A stretch of DNA of 64,000 nt from Phocaeicola vulgatus ATCC 8482 (GCF_000012825.1 NC_009614.1:124001-188000), one strand, 5' to 3'; positions 1-8,204 are shown, counted from the first letter of the stretch. Program-made: numbers and translations. Notes: generated from the sequence alone by a model not told the origin.

Positions 1-2
1 GG

Positions 3-1046
3 CGCAGCTGGGTAAAAGATGCAGCGACCAAGGCAACGGCACAAGGCAACCCTGTCATTTTCACTCCTAACGGACAATTTTATTTGGATTATGCAGAAGA
101 CAAGAATTCTATGGCAAGCATTTATAATCTGGATACGACAGACAACCTGACTCCCGAGCAGCAGTCGCTGATTTTAGGAGTGCAGGGAAATATTTGGTGC
201 GAATGGATTCCTTCCAACGCACGTATGCAATATATGACCATTCCACGTTTGCTGGCTATTGCCGAATTAGGTTGGAGCAAACCGGAGCAAAAAGACTGGA
301 ATGCCTTCAAACAACGCCTGTCTGATCAGTTTGAACGTCTCAATATCATGGGTATCAATTACCGTATACCCGATTTGGAAGGCTTTAATGCCGTCAACGC
401 CTTTATCGGTGAAGGAACCATCAATGTAACTTGCCTTGACCCCACTGCGGAAATTCACTATACCACTGATGGCAGTACTCCTACTTTACAATCTCCCGTA
501 TATGAAGGTCCCATCAAAGTGACTGAAACCACAGACTTTACTTTCTGCACCTTCCGCCCTAATGGAAAGAAAGGTGACATAGCCAAGACACGTTTCATCA
601 AAAGTGAATATACCCCCTCTGTAACTGCCGCTCCTTCCAATCCGGGTTTGAAAGCTACATGGCACGAATTTAAAGGAAATAAATGCAGTGAAATAGAAAA
701 AGCTCCGATCAATGGTACTTATCCAGTGGAAGACGTTATGATTCCTAAAAAAGTAAAAGGAAATATCGGACTGATTATCAAAGGATATTTCAATGCTCCT
801 CAAGACGATATCTACACTTTTGCACTCCTGTCCGACGATGGTAGTACATTGACCATAGACAGTGAACAGATAGTAGACAATGACGGACCTCACGGACCTA
901 AAGAAATAGTGGGACAAAAGGCATTGGCGAAAGGATATCATCCAATGGAATTACGTTATTTCGACCAAAACGGAGGACAACTGAAATTAAAAGTAACAGG
1001 TAGTGATGGTAAAGAAATTCCGTTCACGCATCTCTATGCGCATTAA
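3..1046 (+). CDS. Beta-N-acetylhexosaminidase (GH20), C-terminal part; 5' end outside window
   Basis: Open reading frame runs in from the left edge, so only the last ~347 residues are visible and no start can be assigned. The first part carries the end of a GH20 catalytic barrel (GVQGNIWCEW, then AELGW near nt 260-275), the region holding the substrate-lining tryptophans in this family. It is followed by a small chitobiase/Fn3-like C-terminal domain (YTTDGSTPT, about nt 440-640) and a PA14-like carbohydrate-binding domain (about nt 650-1040, DDIYTFALLSDDGS). GH20 enzymes release terminal beta-GlcNAc or GalNAc from N-glycans, mucin O-glycans and chitooligosaccharides; export to the periplasm or surface is expected but the signal peptide is not in the window. 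It converges on the gene at 1156. Confidence 0.9.
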   Translation, partial: RSWVKDAATKATAQGNPVIFTPNGQFYLDYAEDKNSMASIYNLDTTDNLTPEQQSLILGVQGNIWCEWIPSNARMQYMTIPRLLAIAELGWSKPEQKDWNAFKQRLSDQFERLNIMGINYRIPDLEGFNAVNAFIGEGTINVTCLDPTAEIHYTTDGSTPTLQSPVYEGPIKVTETTDFTFCTFRPNGKKGDIAKTRFIKSEYTPSVTAAPSNPGLKATWHEFKGNKCSEIEKAPINGTYPVEDVMIPKKVKGNIGLIIKGYFNAPQDDIYTFALLSDDGSTLTIDSEQIVDNDGPHGPKEIVGQKALAKGYHPMELRYFDQNGGQLKLKVTGSDGKEIPFTHLYAH

Positions 1047-1063
1047 TCTCACATAAAAAGTTT

Positions 1064-1146
1064 TTCCACCACAGATTATACAGATTTACATAGATTGAAT
1101 TTCAATGAATTCTCCCATTCAATAATCTGCGTAATCTGTGGTGGAA
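1064..1146. terminator. Large inverted repeat between convergent genes, probable bidirectional terminator
   Basis: Arms 1064-1086 and 1124-1146 are about 23 bp each and match at 21 of 23 positions (TTCCACCACAGATTA... pairing with ...TAATCTGTGGTGGAA), separated by ~37 bp. The element lies between the stop codons of two convergent genes. A-rich DNA before the left arm and T-rich DNA inside would suit termination in both directions. The CCACAGATTA core looks like an interspersed Bacteroides intergenic repeat (from memory, unverified). Confidence 0.6.
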
Positions 1147-1155
1147 TTACATCAA

Positions 1156-1647
1156 TCAGAAGTAAACTCCGAACCCTATCTTGAAGCCTAATTTACTAAA
1201 TTCTGAAATATCACTAAAACTCAAGTCATAATATACAGACGGCTCAATAGTCACATTTCTGCCCAAGAAAAAAGCATATCCGACTTCCGGTGTCAAACAA
1301 ACCAGATTCTTTTTAAATCCTACACAAGAAAGGTGCTTATACGCCATTCCCAATCCTCCATAAATACCGCAACTGGAAAAATAATAACGTCCTTGTGCAC
1401 CAATACTGGTTTCATCCATTCCATGTTCTACATAATTGCCCTTAAAATTCAGCAATACAGCCACATTATCGGCTACAAACGCACCACCGGTCAAAGCGAA
1501 ACCAAAATTTGTACCCTCATTCTTGCTATGAGATAGGTCAAGCCCTGTCAATGAAGCATTCACATACCATACCTCCTTCTCAAATTGAGCATGCGCACTC
1601 AGTGCAGTCATTACCAACAGCATCAAGCTGACTAAAATTTTCTTCAT
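1156..1647 (-). CDS. Small outer-membrane beta-barrel protein (porin-like)
   Basis: 163 residues with a clear N-terminal signal peptide (MKKILVSLMLLVMTALSAHA, cleavage before QFEKE). The mature part consists of alternating short amphipathic strands rich in Gly and aromatic residues (NFGFALTGGAF, GIYGGLGMAYK) and ends in GFGVYF; a C-terminal aromatic residue is typical of outer-membrane barrels. Size fits an 8-stranded barrel of the OmpW/porin-family type. No catalytic residues are visible and the ligand is unknown. It lies downstream of the CstA pair on the same strand, 18 bp away, so it may be co-transcribed with it. Confidence 0.7.
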   Translation of the reverse strand: MKKILVSLMLLVMTALSAHAQFEKEVWYVNASLTGLDLSHSKNEGTNFGFALTGGAFVADNVAVLLNFKGNYVEHGMDETSIGAQGRYYFSSCGIYGGLGMAYKHLSCVGFKKNLVCLTPEVGYAFFLGRNVTIEPSVYYDLSFSDISEFSKLGFKIGFGVYF

Positions 1648-1665
1648 AATGTTGTCGTTTAATAG

Positions 1666-1887
1666 TTATTTTTTATTTTCCAAATCACGTTCACGTCTTT
1701 CCTCCGCCTTTTCTTTCTTACGAAGGACAATCCATAACAACGCTATTATCATATAGGATAAACCTACTGTGAGATACTTTTCCGTATCACTTATTTCCGT
1801 ATTACGCGGAATAAAATAAACGGCCATCGCTGTAGTATAAACCAACAAAGCGACAGGCAACCAAATCGATTTTCTATATTTTTTCAT
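1666..1887 (-). CDS. Small two-helix inner-membrane protein next to CstA
   Basis: 73 residues, two hydrophobic helices (about 8-26 and 38-57, the latter YMIIALLWIVL) followed by a strongly charged tail (RKKEKAEERRERDLENKK). Its start overlaps the end of the cstA-like gene by 14 bp, which implies translational coupling. I do not recognise a family. The size, topology and coupling suggest an accessory subunit or stabiliser of the transporter, but that is inferred only from position. Confidence 0.65.
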   Translation of the reverse strand: MKKYRKSIWLPVALLVYTTAMAVYFIPRNTEISDTEKYLTVGLSYMIIALLWIVLRKKEKAEERRERDLENKK

Positions 1888-3304
1888 AAACTATGCTGTT
1901 TTGTTTCCTATACCAACTTACAAACCCTATAGCGGCTACCAACGTGCAAAGACCACCGATTATATAAGATACATAATCAGAAAGTGCCAATCCTTCGGGA
2001 GCAATGCAAATATAAGTAGAACATACAGCCGTCATAAACAAGGCAGGAAACAAGGTAATATAATAATTCTTTTTCGCACGTACCAGAAAAACAGTGACCG
2101 CCCACAAAGTAAAAACAGACAAAGCCTGATTACACCAGGCAAAATAACGCCATATCATATCAAATCCCGCCGCATCACGCTGACTGTACAACAATATACC
2201 GATAGTTACCGCAAAAATAGGAATACAAATCAATAAACGTTTCGCTATACTTTTTTGTTCCAAATGCATAAAATCGGCAACAATCAAACGAGCTGAACGT
2301 AAAGCGGTATCTCCACTGGTAATAGGAGCGGCAATTACCCCCAATACAGCCAATAAACCTCCTATCGTACCCAACCATTCCTTGGTTATGCTGTCCACAA
2401 TAATCGAAGCATTACTCTCCTCCATACCATTTTGATGAAAAAAACAAGTAGCGGCAGCAGCCCAAATCAATGCCACGATCCCTTCGGTCACCATCGCTCC
2501 ATAAAAAATAGGACGGCCATACTTCTCATTCTTCATACAACGTGCCATCAACGGAGATTGTGTGGCATGAAAGCCACTGATTGCCCCACAAGCAATAGAA
2601 ACAAACATGATAGGAAAAATTGGTAATCCGGCAGGGTGGGTATTATGCAGCCCGTCCGTAATTTCGGGCAATGCCGGATGATTCCATAACAACATCACCA
2701 AAATCCCCACCGCCATAAACAATAAAGCAATGGCAAACAACGGATATATTTTTCCTATAATCTTATCTACCGGCAACAATGTAGCCAACATATAATAGAC
2801 AAATACGACTATAATCCAAAAAGTAACATCCATATACTCCGGAGTAAGTTTGGCAAGCAATCCGGCAGGTCCTGCCACAAAAACCGCTCCGACTAATATC
2901 ATCAGCACAACCGTAAAACCGCGCATCAACTGCTTTGTGGGAAGGCCCAAGTAACGACCGATAATTTCCGGCAAACTCTCGCCATCATGCCGAATGGAAA
3001 GCATTCCGGACAAATAATCGTGTACCGCCCCGGCAAAAATGGTACCTAAAACAATCCACAAATAAGACGCCGTACCAAACTTCGCTCCCATTATAGCACC
3101 GAAAATAGGTCCTAAGCCGGCTATATTCAAAAATTGAATCATGAAAATCTTCCAAGTAGGAAGTGGAATAAAGTCAACACCATCCGCCATGGTCAGGGCA
3201 GGTGTCTTCCTTATCTTGTCAGGACCGAACACACGTTCCACATAACTTCCATACAAAAAGTATCCGCCTACAAGAACCAATAATGCAATAATAAAGGTTA
3301 TCAT
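1874..3304 (-). CDS. cstA: CstA-family transporter (carbon starvation protein A, short form)
   Basis: 476 residues, almost entirely hydrophobic with roughly a dozen membrane segments. The start (ITFIIALLVLVGGYFLYGSYVERVFG) and the segments FLNIAGLGPIFGAIMGAKFG and GFHATQSPLMARCM are hallmarks of CstA proteins, which import pyruvate or peptides during carbon limitation in enterobacteria. E. coli CstA is about 700 residues; this is the short form common in Bacteroidota, lacking the C-terminal extension. The start ATG lies 25 bp from a promoter-like box at 3329-3336, and the gene is divergent from the one at 3383. The substrate in this organism is not visible from sequence. Confidence 0.85.
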   Translation of the reverse strand: MITFIIALLVLVGGYFLYGSYVERVFGPDKIRKTPALTMADGVDFIPLPTWKIFMIQFLNIAGLGPIFGAIMGAKFGTASYLWIVLGTIFAGAVHDYLSGMLSIRHDGESLPEIIGRYLGLPTKQLMRGFTVVLMILVGAVFVAGPAGLLAKLTPEYMDVTFWIIVVFVYYMLATLLPVDKIIGKIYPLFAIALLFMAVGILVMLLWNHPALPEITDGLHNTHPAGLPIFPIMFVSIACGAISGFHATQSPLMARCMKNEKYGRPIFYGAMVTEGIVALIWAAAATCFFHQNGMEESNASIIVDSITKEWLGTIGGLLAVLGVIAAPITSGDTALRSARLIVADFMHLEQKSIAKRLLICIPIFAVTIGILLYSQRDAAGFDMIWRYFAWCNQALSVFTLWAVTVFLVRAKKNYYITLFPALFMTAVCSTYICIAPEGLALSDYVSYIIGGLCTLVAAIGFVSWYRKQNSIVYEKI

Positions 3305-3328
3305 ATTCTATTTTTTGTTTTGTTGGGG

Positions 3329-3336
3329 CAAAAGTA
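3329..3336 (-). promoter_or_regulatory. Bacteroides-type -7 box for cstA
   Basis: Reads TACTTTTG on the minus strand, matching the TAnnTTTG consensus of the Bacteroides primary sigma factor, 25 bp upstream of the cstA-like ATG. No clear -33 TTTG was found at ideal spacing. Confidence 0.45.
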
Positions 3337-3357
3337 ACGAATTAATTGATTACTTCG

Positions 3358-3365
3358 TATCTTTG
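3358..3365 (+). promoter_or_regulatory. Bacteroides-type -7 box for the GHL10 gene
   Basis: TATCTTTG, an exact match to TAnnTTTG, 17 bp before the ATG at 3383, giving a very short leader. It forms a compact divergent promoter region with the box at 3329-3336. Confidence 0.5.
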
Positions 3366-3382
3366 CCCTAAAATTAAAGTAA

Positions 3383-5062
3383 ATGCGAACATTCTTTATA
3401 ACTTTATTACTAGTCATAGTGAGTTTATCACCCGTTTTCTCACAACCTAAATATGAAATCCGTGCCACCTGGATCACTACGCTCGGAGGAATGGACTGGC
3501 CTCGTAACAAGGCAGTAAACGCATCAGGCATCCGGCGTCAGCAAAAAGAATTATGTGATATACTGGATCGCCTGAAAGCCGCCAATTTCAATACGGTATT
3601 GTTGCAAACCCGTCTGCGCGGAGATATGATTTATCCTTCCGCCATAGAAACTTTCGGCGAATCACTGACAGGTAGCACAGGAGGGAATCCCGGATATGAC
3701 CCTTTGGCTTTCGCCATCGGAGAATGCCACAAACGCGGCATGGAACTACATGCATGGATTGTTACGATTCCTGCCGGAAACACCCGTCAAGTACAATTGC
3801 AAGGACGTAGCTCCGTAGTACGGAAAAACCGGACTATTTGCAAACTTTATAAAGGTAACTGGTACTTGGACCCGGGAAATCCGGGAACCAAAGAATATCT
3901 GTCATGCATCGTAAAAGAAATAACTTCCCGTTATGATATAGACGGCATTCATTTCGATTACATCCGCTACCCTGAGCAAGCCGACAACTTTCCCGACAAG
4001 GACACCTACCGGAAATACGGCAAAGGTAAGGAGTTGAAACAATGGCGGCGTGATAATATCACAGATATTGTGCATAGGCTCTATACCGACATCAAGACTA
4101 TCAAACCCTGGGTGAAAGTCAGCAGTTCCCCTATTGGCAAATACCGAGATACCAACCGATATCCCTCCCGTGGATGGAACGCTTATCATGTAGTTTACCA
4201 AGATGCTCAGAAATGGCTAAAAGAAGGTATTCATGATGCGTTGTTCCCGATGATGTATTTTCAGGGAAATAATTTCTATCCTTTTGCATTGGATTGGAAA
4301 GAGAATTGCGGTAACCGCTGGATAGTACCAGGTTTGGGCATTTATTTCCTCTCTCCCGACGAACAAAATTGGCCGTTGGACGAAATAGTCCGCCAACTTC
4401 ATTTCACCCGTCAGATAAAACTAAACGGACAAGCCTACTTCCGCAATCGTTTTCTATTGAACAACACCAAAGGCATTTGGGACGAACTCCAAGAGAATTT
4501 CTATACCACTCCGGCATTGATTCCCCCAATGACCTGGATGGACAGCATCCCCCCATCCACTCCGGCCATGCCTTCCCTGCAACTGTTGCCGGACGGCAAA
4601 ATGCACATGAGCTGGCAGATTTCCACAGATAACAACGGAGGTCTTGTCACCTATCATCTTTATGCCTCGGATACCTATCCGGTAGATATCACAGATGCCG
4701 GAAACTTACTGGAAACCTATCTCACCCATACGGAATACGAATATACCCCTATTTCACCTTGGCGACAAAAACGTTATTTTGCCGTAACAGCTGCCGACCG
4801 TTTTGGAAACGAAAGTGCTCCCTTGGAACTGAATGCAATTTCAGAAACGGACATGCCTTTACTAAATGACGGAGATATTCTCACCCTGCCTGAAATAAAA
4901 GAGGCAAAGACAGTGAAAATATTTACTGTTACCGGTGAAGAAATAAAATATTTTGTTTATGCACCCCAAATGTCCATAGCCTCATTACCCGGCGGATTCT
5001 ATACAGTATATATCTTGAATAATGCAGGAGCACAAACCTTTGTCGGAACAATCGTAAAATAA
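3383..5062 (+). CDS. Secreted GH10-like hydrolase (GHL10 family) with Fn3 and sorting-like C-terminus
   Basis: 559 residues. Signal peptide 1-20 (ending PVFS). The TIM-barrel core spans about 23-340: EIRATWITTLGGMDWP and GIHFDYIRYPEQ (about 187-198) are the signature segments of the GHL10 family, which is related to GH10 but distinct from true xylanases. A fibronectin type III-like domain occupies about 390-480. The last ~70 residues (SLPGGFYTVYI near the end) resemble a type IX secretion C-terminal sorting domain. The acidic residues of the HFDYIRYP motif are the likely active-site region; in some relatives the substrate is bacterial cell-wall or exopolysaccharide. The gene stands alone, with a relic integrase downstream. 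Substrate unknown. Confidence 0.8.
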   Translation: MRTFFITLLLVIVSLSPVFSQPKYEIRATWITTLGGMDWPRNKAVNASGIRRQQKELCDILDRLKAANFNTVLLQTRLRGDMIYPSAIETFGESLTGSTGGNPGYDPLAFAIGECHKRGMELHAWIVTIPAGNTRQVQLQGRSSVVRKNRTICKLYKGNWYLDPGNPGTKEYLSCIVKEITSRYDIDGIHFDYIRYPEQADNFPDKDTYRKYGKGKELKQWRRDNITDIVHRLYTDIKTIKPWVKVSSSPIGKYRDTNRYPSRGWNAYHVVYQDAQKWLKEGIHDALFPMMYFQGNNFYPFALDWKENCGNRWIVPGLGIYFLSPDEQNWPLDEIVRQLHFTRQIKLNGQAYFRNRFLLNNTKGIWDELQENFYTTPALIPPMTWMDSIPPSTPAMPSLQLLPDGKMHMSWQISTDNNGGLVTYHLYASDTYPVDITDAGNLLETYLTHTEYEYTPISPWRQKRYFAVTAADRFGNESAPLELNAISETDMPLLNDGDILTLPEIKEAKTVKIFTVTGEEIKYFVYAPQMSIASLPGGFYTVYILNNAGAQTFVGTIVK

Positions 5063-5100
5063 ACACATAGCAAAAAGTAAATTTGGGCAAAGCGTAGCGA

Positions 5101-5320
5101 AGTACATTCAAAGTGTTATTCTACGTGAAGAAAGGCAGTGCCAAACCCAACGGCAACCTGCCTCTGATGTGTTGTATCACGGTGGACGCGGAAGTTGTAA
5201 CAAAATACTCAAAGATATAATCATACAATGCGGTTTCAAGGTTCGTTTGACCTACCACGTGGCAAGACATTGTGCATTGTCTTTATCGCTCAAATTGAAT
5301 GGGTTGCAAAGATTGGCTTC
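5101..5320 (+). pseudogene. Tyrosine-recombinase (integrase) relic, internally deleted
   Basis: Two in-order fragments of a Bacteroidota tyrosine integrase remain. From 5101, STFKVLFYVKKGSAKPNG followed by LPLMCCITVDAEV matches the usual N-terminus (ARM-type DNA-binding domain), but there is no start and a stop precedes it. From about 5203, a second frame reads LKDIIIQCGFKVRLTYHVAR followed by H and an NGLQ segment, corresponding to the catalytic-domain LTYHVARH motif (the Arg-x-x-His box) and the text just after it. About 250 residues between them, and the tyrosine, are missing. It is non-functional and marks an old integration at this site next to the RhuM pair. Confidence 0.75.
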
Positions 5321-5325
5321 TTGAT

Positions 5326-5339
5326 AGGTAACGATTTAG
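5326..5339 (+). repeat. 14-bp inverted repeat, left copy
   Basis: AGGTAACGATTTAG; the exact reverse complement occurs at 7206-7219. The two copies bracket the RhuM/KilA-N-like gene pair. They may be end or recombinase-related sequence of the former element, or a chance match. Confidence 0.35.
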
Positions 5340-5410
5340 AAACGAGCGAAGTTCTGTATTCTGCCTTGTTAAACCCAAAGAACGCTGACTTCAAATGCAA
5401 AGGTAGTGGA

Positions 5411-6409
5411 TTAGTTTGGATTATTATCATTCTTGTCCTTTAATCTTTTGATTTCTTTATCAAAATCACTTTCAAGCAAATCCATTTCGCGTTTGCGATA
5501 GATGGCAAATTCCTTTTCTGCCTTTTCAATCGCCTGTTTATGTGAAATACGTCCCTTATCAATCAAAACCTTTCGTTTATGGGCAATAATCTGATTATCC
5601 AATGCCTCTATCCAATCTTTCATGGTCATGGGATTCATTTCCAATGCCTGGAACTCGGCAAAGTCCAAGAAACCGGAAACAAGCAGATTCAAACGCTGGA
5701 GTTCTATTTCTGACAAATAGTTCTTGGCAATCTTCACATCGTCCTTAGTCACATAGTTGCCTTTGAAGTTCGTCATACCCACAAACGGCTTCTCATTATC
5801 CACACGATTATAGATAACTTCCGCTGCCGTATTTTCGTGAACGGCATAATGGAGCTTGTTTTGCACGGTGGCAAAAAACATCTTTGTCATCTCGTCCCGT
5901 GGGTCATAGTCCGTGGCTGTGGCATATATGTCCGTAACCTGTTGATAGAAGTTACGTTCACTACTACGAATATCCCTGATGCGTTGCAGCAACTCACGGA
6001 AGTAACGATTACCCCCTTGCTTCAACCGCTCATCATCCATAGCAAATCCCTTTTGGATATATTCATGAAGCCGTTGAGTCGCCCAACGGCGAAAACGGGT
6101 TGCAACCTGAGATTGCACACGATAGCCCAAGGCGATAACCATGTCAAGATTGTAATGGTCAATGTTACGTCTCACCTGACGATTGCCTTCCTGACGAACT
6201 AACAAGAATTTCTTGTTAGTTGCTTCTGTGAATAATTCTCCGTCTTTATAGATGTTATCTACATGTTGGCTGATATTCTGTTGTGTAGTACAATATATTT
6301 CCGCCAACTGATTCTGTGTCAGCCACAAATCTTCATCGGAAAAGCGAACAGACACACGTATTATCTCATTATCGTCTTGATAGAGTATTATTTTGTTATT
6401 CTCACTCAT
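5411..6409 (-). CDS. RhuM family protein (virulence RhuM, Fic/doc-neighbour type)
   Basis: 332 residues, full length for the RhuM family. The N-terminal region (about 1-120) holds a helix-turn-helix-like segment (LTQNQLAEIYCTTQQNISQH) and the family-defining stretches VRQEGNRQVRRNIDHYNLD and ALGYRVQSQVATRFRRWA. The C-terminal half is helical and ends in a charged coiled-coil-like tail (about 285-332). RhuM was named from a Salmonella pathogenicity-island gene; its biochemical role is not established, and homologues are scattered in mobile islands and next to restriction-modification genes. The start codon lies 2 bp after the stop of the preceding gene (6412-7005), so the pair is an operon. 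It sits inside an island flanked by an integrase relic. Confidence 0.88.
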   Translation of the reverse strand: MSENNKIILYQDDNEIIRVSVRFSDEDLWLTQNQLAEIYCTTQQNISQHVDNIYKDGELFTEATNKKFLLVRQEGNRQVRRNIDHYNLDMVIALGYRVQSQVATRFRRWATQRLHEYIQKGFAMDDERLKQGGNRYFRELLQRIRDIRSSERNFYQQVTDIYATATDYDPRDEMTKMFFATVQNKLHYAVHENTAAEVIYNRVDNEKPFVGMTNFKGNYVTKDDVKIAKNYLSEIELQRLNLLVSGFLDFAEFQALEMNPMTMKDWIEALDNQIIAHKRKVLIDKGRISHKQAIEKAEKEFAIYRKREMDLLESDFDKEIKRLKDKNDNNPN

Positions 6410-6411
6410 GA

Positions 6412-7005
6412 TTAGCGATTGTCTTTTTTCTTGGAATTTGAACGATAAAGGCTATCAGTGATGATACCTCTAAATATATCTTCATTAAGAAATTCTAAAG
6501 TACGATTTAGCTCAACAACATTATTGGTCGGTAACACTAACTCATTGTTCCCATTAATTTGTGCATTGATTCCATATTTCTTTAAAAGACTTGTTTTCGT
6601 TCGAAACGTCTTTCGCATAAAAGTAGCAATGTTGTTTGTGCTAGATAATAATTTTATGAGTCGACGAGTTTTTATGTTTGCGATATGTTTTATATTCTCT
6701 GCATTTACATCTATACCTTTTATTTCGCCAAATGATTCAATTTCTGTATTTGTGGCTTCTGTAACAAAATCTATTAGCGAAAATATTTGATTTGCAATTG
6801 TATAACTTTGAAAGTACAATTTCCCATTTTCATATATTGCATGAATTTTATCTTCTACGATAAAGGCAGAAGTATTCATTTTAGCAAAAATGTTTCCATG
6901 CTCATCTTGCAGTTGGCTTCTTGCCATGTCTGTAAGGCTGATATAGTCTTCTTCATTGTATTTGACAACGCTAATATCTGTATTTTGAACGGTAATTTTT
7001 GCCAT
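6412..7005 (-). CDS. Chimeric protein: KilA-N-like start joined to a DUF4868 (KwaB-like) C-terminal region
   Basis: 197 residues with the start at MAKITV (7005); an upstream in-frame ATG at 7029 would fall almost at the transcription start implied by the box at 7033-7040. Residues 1-25 (ITVQNTDISVV, then NEEDYISLTDMARS) read like the opening of Bacteroidota KilA-N proteins, but the rest of that DNA-binding fold is absent. From about residue 30 the text switches to GKLYFQSYTIANQIFSLIDF, an acidic stretch, and a C-terminal FLNEDIFRGIITD...YRSNSKK, a pattern I associate with the end of DUF4868 domains, the domain of KwaB in the Kiwa defence system. No membrane partner like KwaA is nearby. It may be a recombination product or a stand-alone small DUF4868 protein; the family call is from pattern memory. 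Confidence 0.5.
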   Translation of the reverse strand: MAKITVQNTDISVVKYNEEDYISLTDMARSQLQDEHGNIFAKMNTSAFIVEDKIHAIYENGKLYFQSYTIANQIFSLIDFVTEATNTEIESFGEIKGIDVNAENIKHIANIKTRRLIKLLSSTNNIATFMRKTFRTKTSLLKKYGINAQINGNNELVLPTNNVVELNRTLEFLNEDIFRGIITDSLYRSNSKKKDNR

Positions 7006-7032
7006 TGTAATTGATGCATTGAGTTTCAATCA

Positions 7033-7040
7033 CAAAGATA
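7033..7040 (-). promoter_or_regulatory. -7 box upstream of the KilA-N/DUF4868-like gene
   Basis: TATCTTTG on the minus strand, exact TAnnTTTG match, 28 bp before the ATG at 7005. A second identical TATCTTTG lies upstream at 7084-7091 on the same strand. Position of the first box argues for MAKITV as the start of the gene. Confidence 0.45.
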
Positions 7041-7205
7041 GCTATAATTTGTGAGGTTGCATTCTTTTTATATGGACTATCTACAAAGATAGGATGCAGT
7101 TTTTTTGATAGTAGGCATTATTCCCCGAATAATTTTATTAACTTTATAAATGCAAAGAGTTGTTTGACAGCATAGCACCGCAAATCGCTGATATTCGCAC
7201 GGTTA

Positions 7206-7219
7206 CTAAATCGTTACCT
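7206..7219 (-). repeat. 14-bp inverted repeat, right copy
   Basis: CTAAATCGTTACCT, the exact reverse complement of 5326-5339. Lies just outside the RhuM/KilA-N-like pair on the opposite side from the integrase relic. Confidence 0.35.
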
Positions 7220-7334
7220 CTGTTTCTCAAATACTACGCTAAAAGTTTATTCTTCAATCGGTTGTATCAAACTGATGAAAATCTAAAATAAAATGCAAAC
7301 TGCTTCTTTGGCATGACACATTATGTCGTTGCAG

Positions 7335-7369
7335 ATGCCCGGCTCTCAAAAAGTTTGTCTGCCGGGCAT
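7335..7369. terminator. Hairpin, possible terminator
   Basis: Perfect 9-bp arms ATGCCCGGC (7335-7343) and GCCGGGCAT (7361-7369) with a 17-nt loop. No strong T-run follows on either strand, so termination is uncertain. Confidence 0.35.
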
Positions 7370-7680
7370 ATCCATCTTTGTCGTTAAGTTATAATCTGAT
7401 AAAACTTTACGTACTGTTATTTTTTATTTCCGCACTGCAATGTTTTTGTTCCGCCACCGCATTATACTGATATACAACGATATGCAGTGACAGAATTTTC
7501 TGTATCCCCACAAAGTGTTTTTTTTCGTTTTTCCTTGCGGAAGCCAGCTCGTCAGATGCCGGTTGTCATATTGGATACGTAATCTTGGTATATTTACGGC
7601 AGTATCCGTGCAAGAAGAGTGCACCATCTGTACCATCACCCAGATGAACAGGCCCTATCATTCGGGTGAAGAGCCGTTGT

Positions 7681-7712
7681 CACCTGTGTGAAACTGCCGC
7701 TTCACACAGGTG
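7681..7712. repeat. Perfect 12-bp hairpin in dead DNA
   Basis: CACCTGTGTGAA (7681-7692) and TTCACACAGGTG (7701-7712) are perfectly complementary around an 8-nt loop. There is no following T-run and no neighbouring gene, so a terminator is unlikely; a protein-binding site or the structured end of a lost mobile element fits better. Confidence 0.5.
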
Positions 7713-8204
7713 AAGCAATAAAGCCATAAGGCTGTTTTCATGGTAACATACTGCCGGCAAGGTACATCTGTTGGAGTTTTGCCGCTATGGGTATGGTGGG
7801 CGCAATGTGGTACATTGACCGGCGATTACCAACCGTTTCGGGGCCTTTACAGATATTTTCACACCGGAACATACTGATAATGAAGACGATGAGATGACGG
7901 GGGAATTTTATATTTCACGTTAAATTAGGCCGTGTTTTCTTTTATAGTCTTTAAGATCTTTGATATTGATGGGGGGTGGTTGTACTATGCGTCTTTCTTT
8001 ATAACGCTATATTGACAAGGCATTGTAACATATAAATAGTGTATGATATTAATGCCTGTTCGATATACATATTAAATTTACTTGTCTAAAAAATAAGAGC
8101 ATAACAATAAATCTAAAACAGGAACGGCAATAATATGGGAACAGAATAAATCCCTTCTCCTCTTTTATTTTCATAAAACTCAAGGCTATAAGCAAAATAA
8201 TAAC

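Larger units (their letters stand above)
7041..8204. other. Long stretch without a convincing gene (decayed island DNA)
   Basis: No reading frame here has a plausible start, codon usage or recognisable motif. It contains a 9-bp hairpin at 7335-7369, a perfect 12-bp hairpin at 7681-7712, the right copy of a 14-bp inverted repeat at 7206-7219, and a short possible gene end at about 7822-7923 (plus strand, TNRFGAFTDIFTPEHTDN then a stop) with a stop codon just before it. Higher GC around 7600-7900 than in the flanks suggests foreign, decaying DNA. Confidence 0.55.

Noticed and set aside
5228..5443. 71-codon plus-strand frame across the integrase relic
   Set aside because: Runs through the relic in the wrong frame and overlaps the RhuM gene end; no conserved features.
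7424..7639. 71-codon minus-strand frame in the gene-poor stretch
   Set aside because: No ribosome site, odd composition, no motif.
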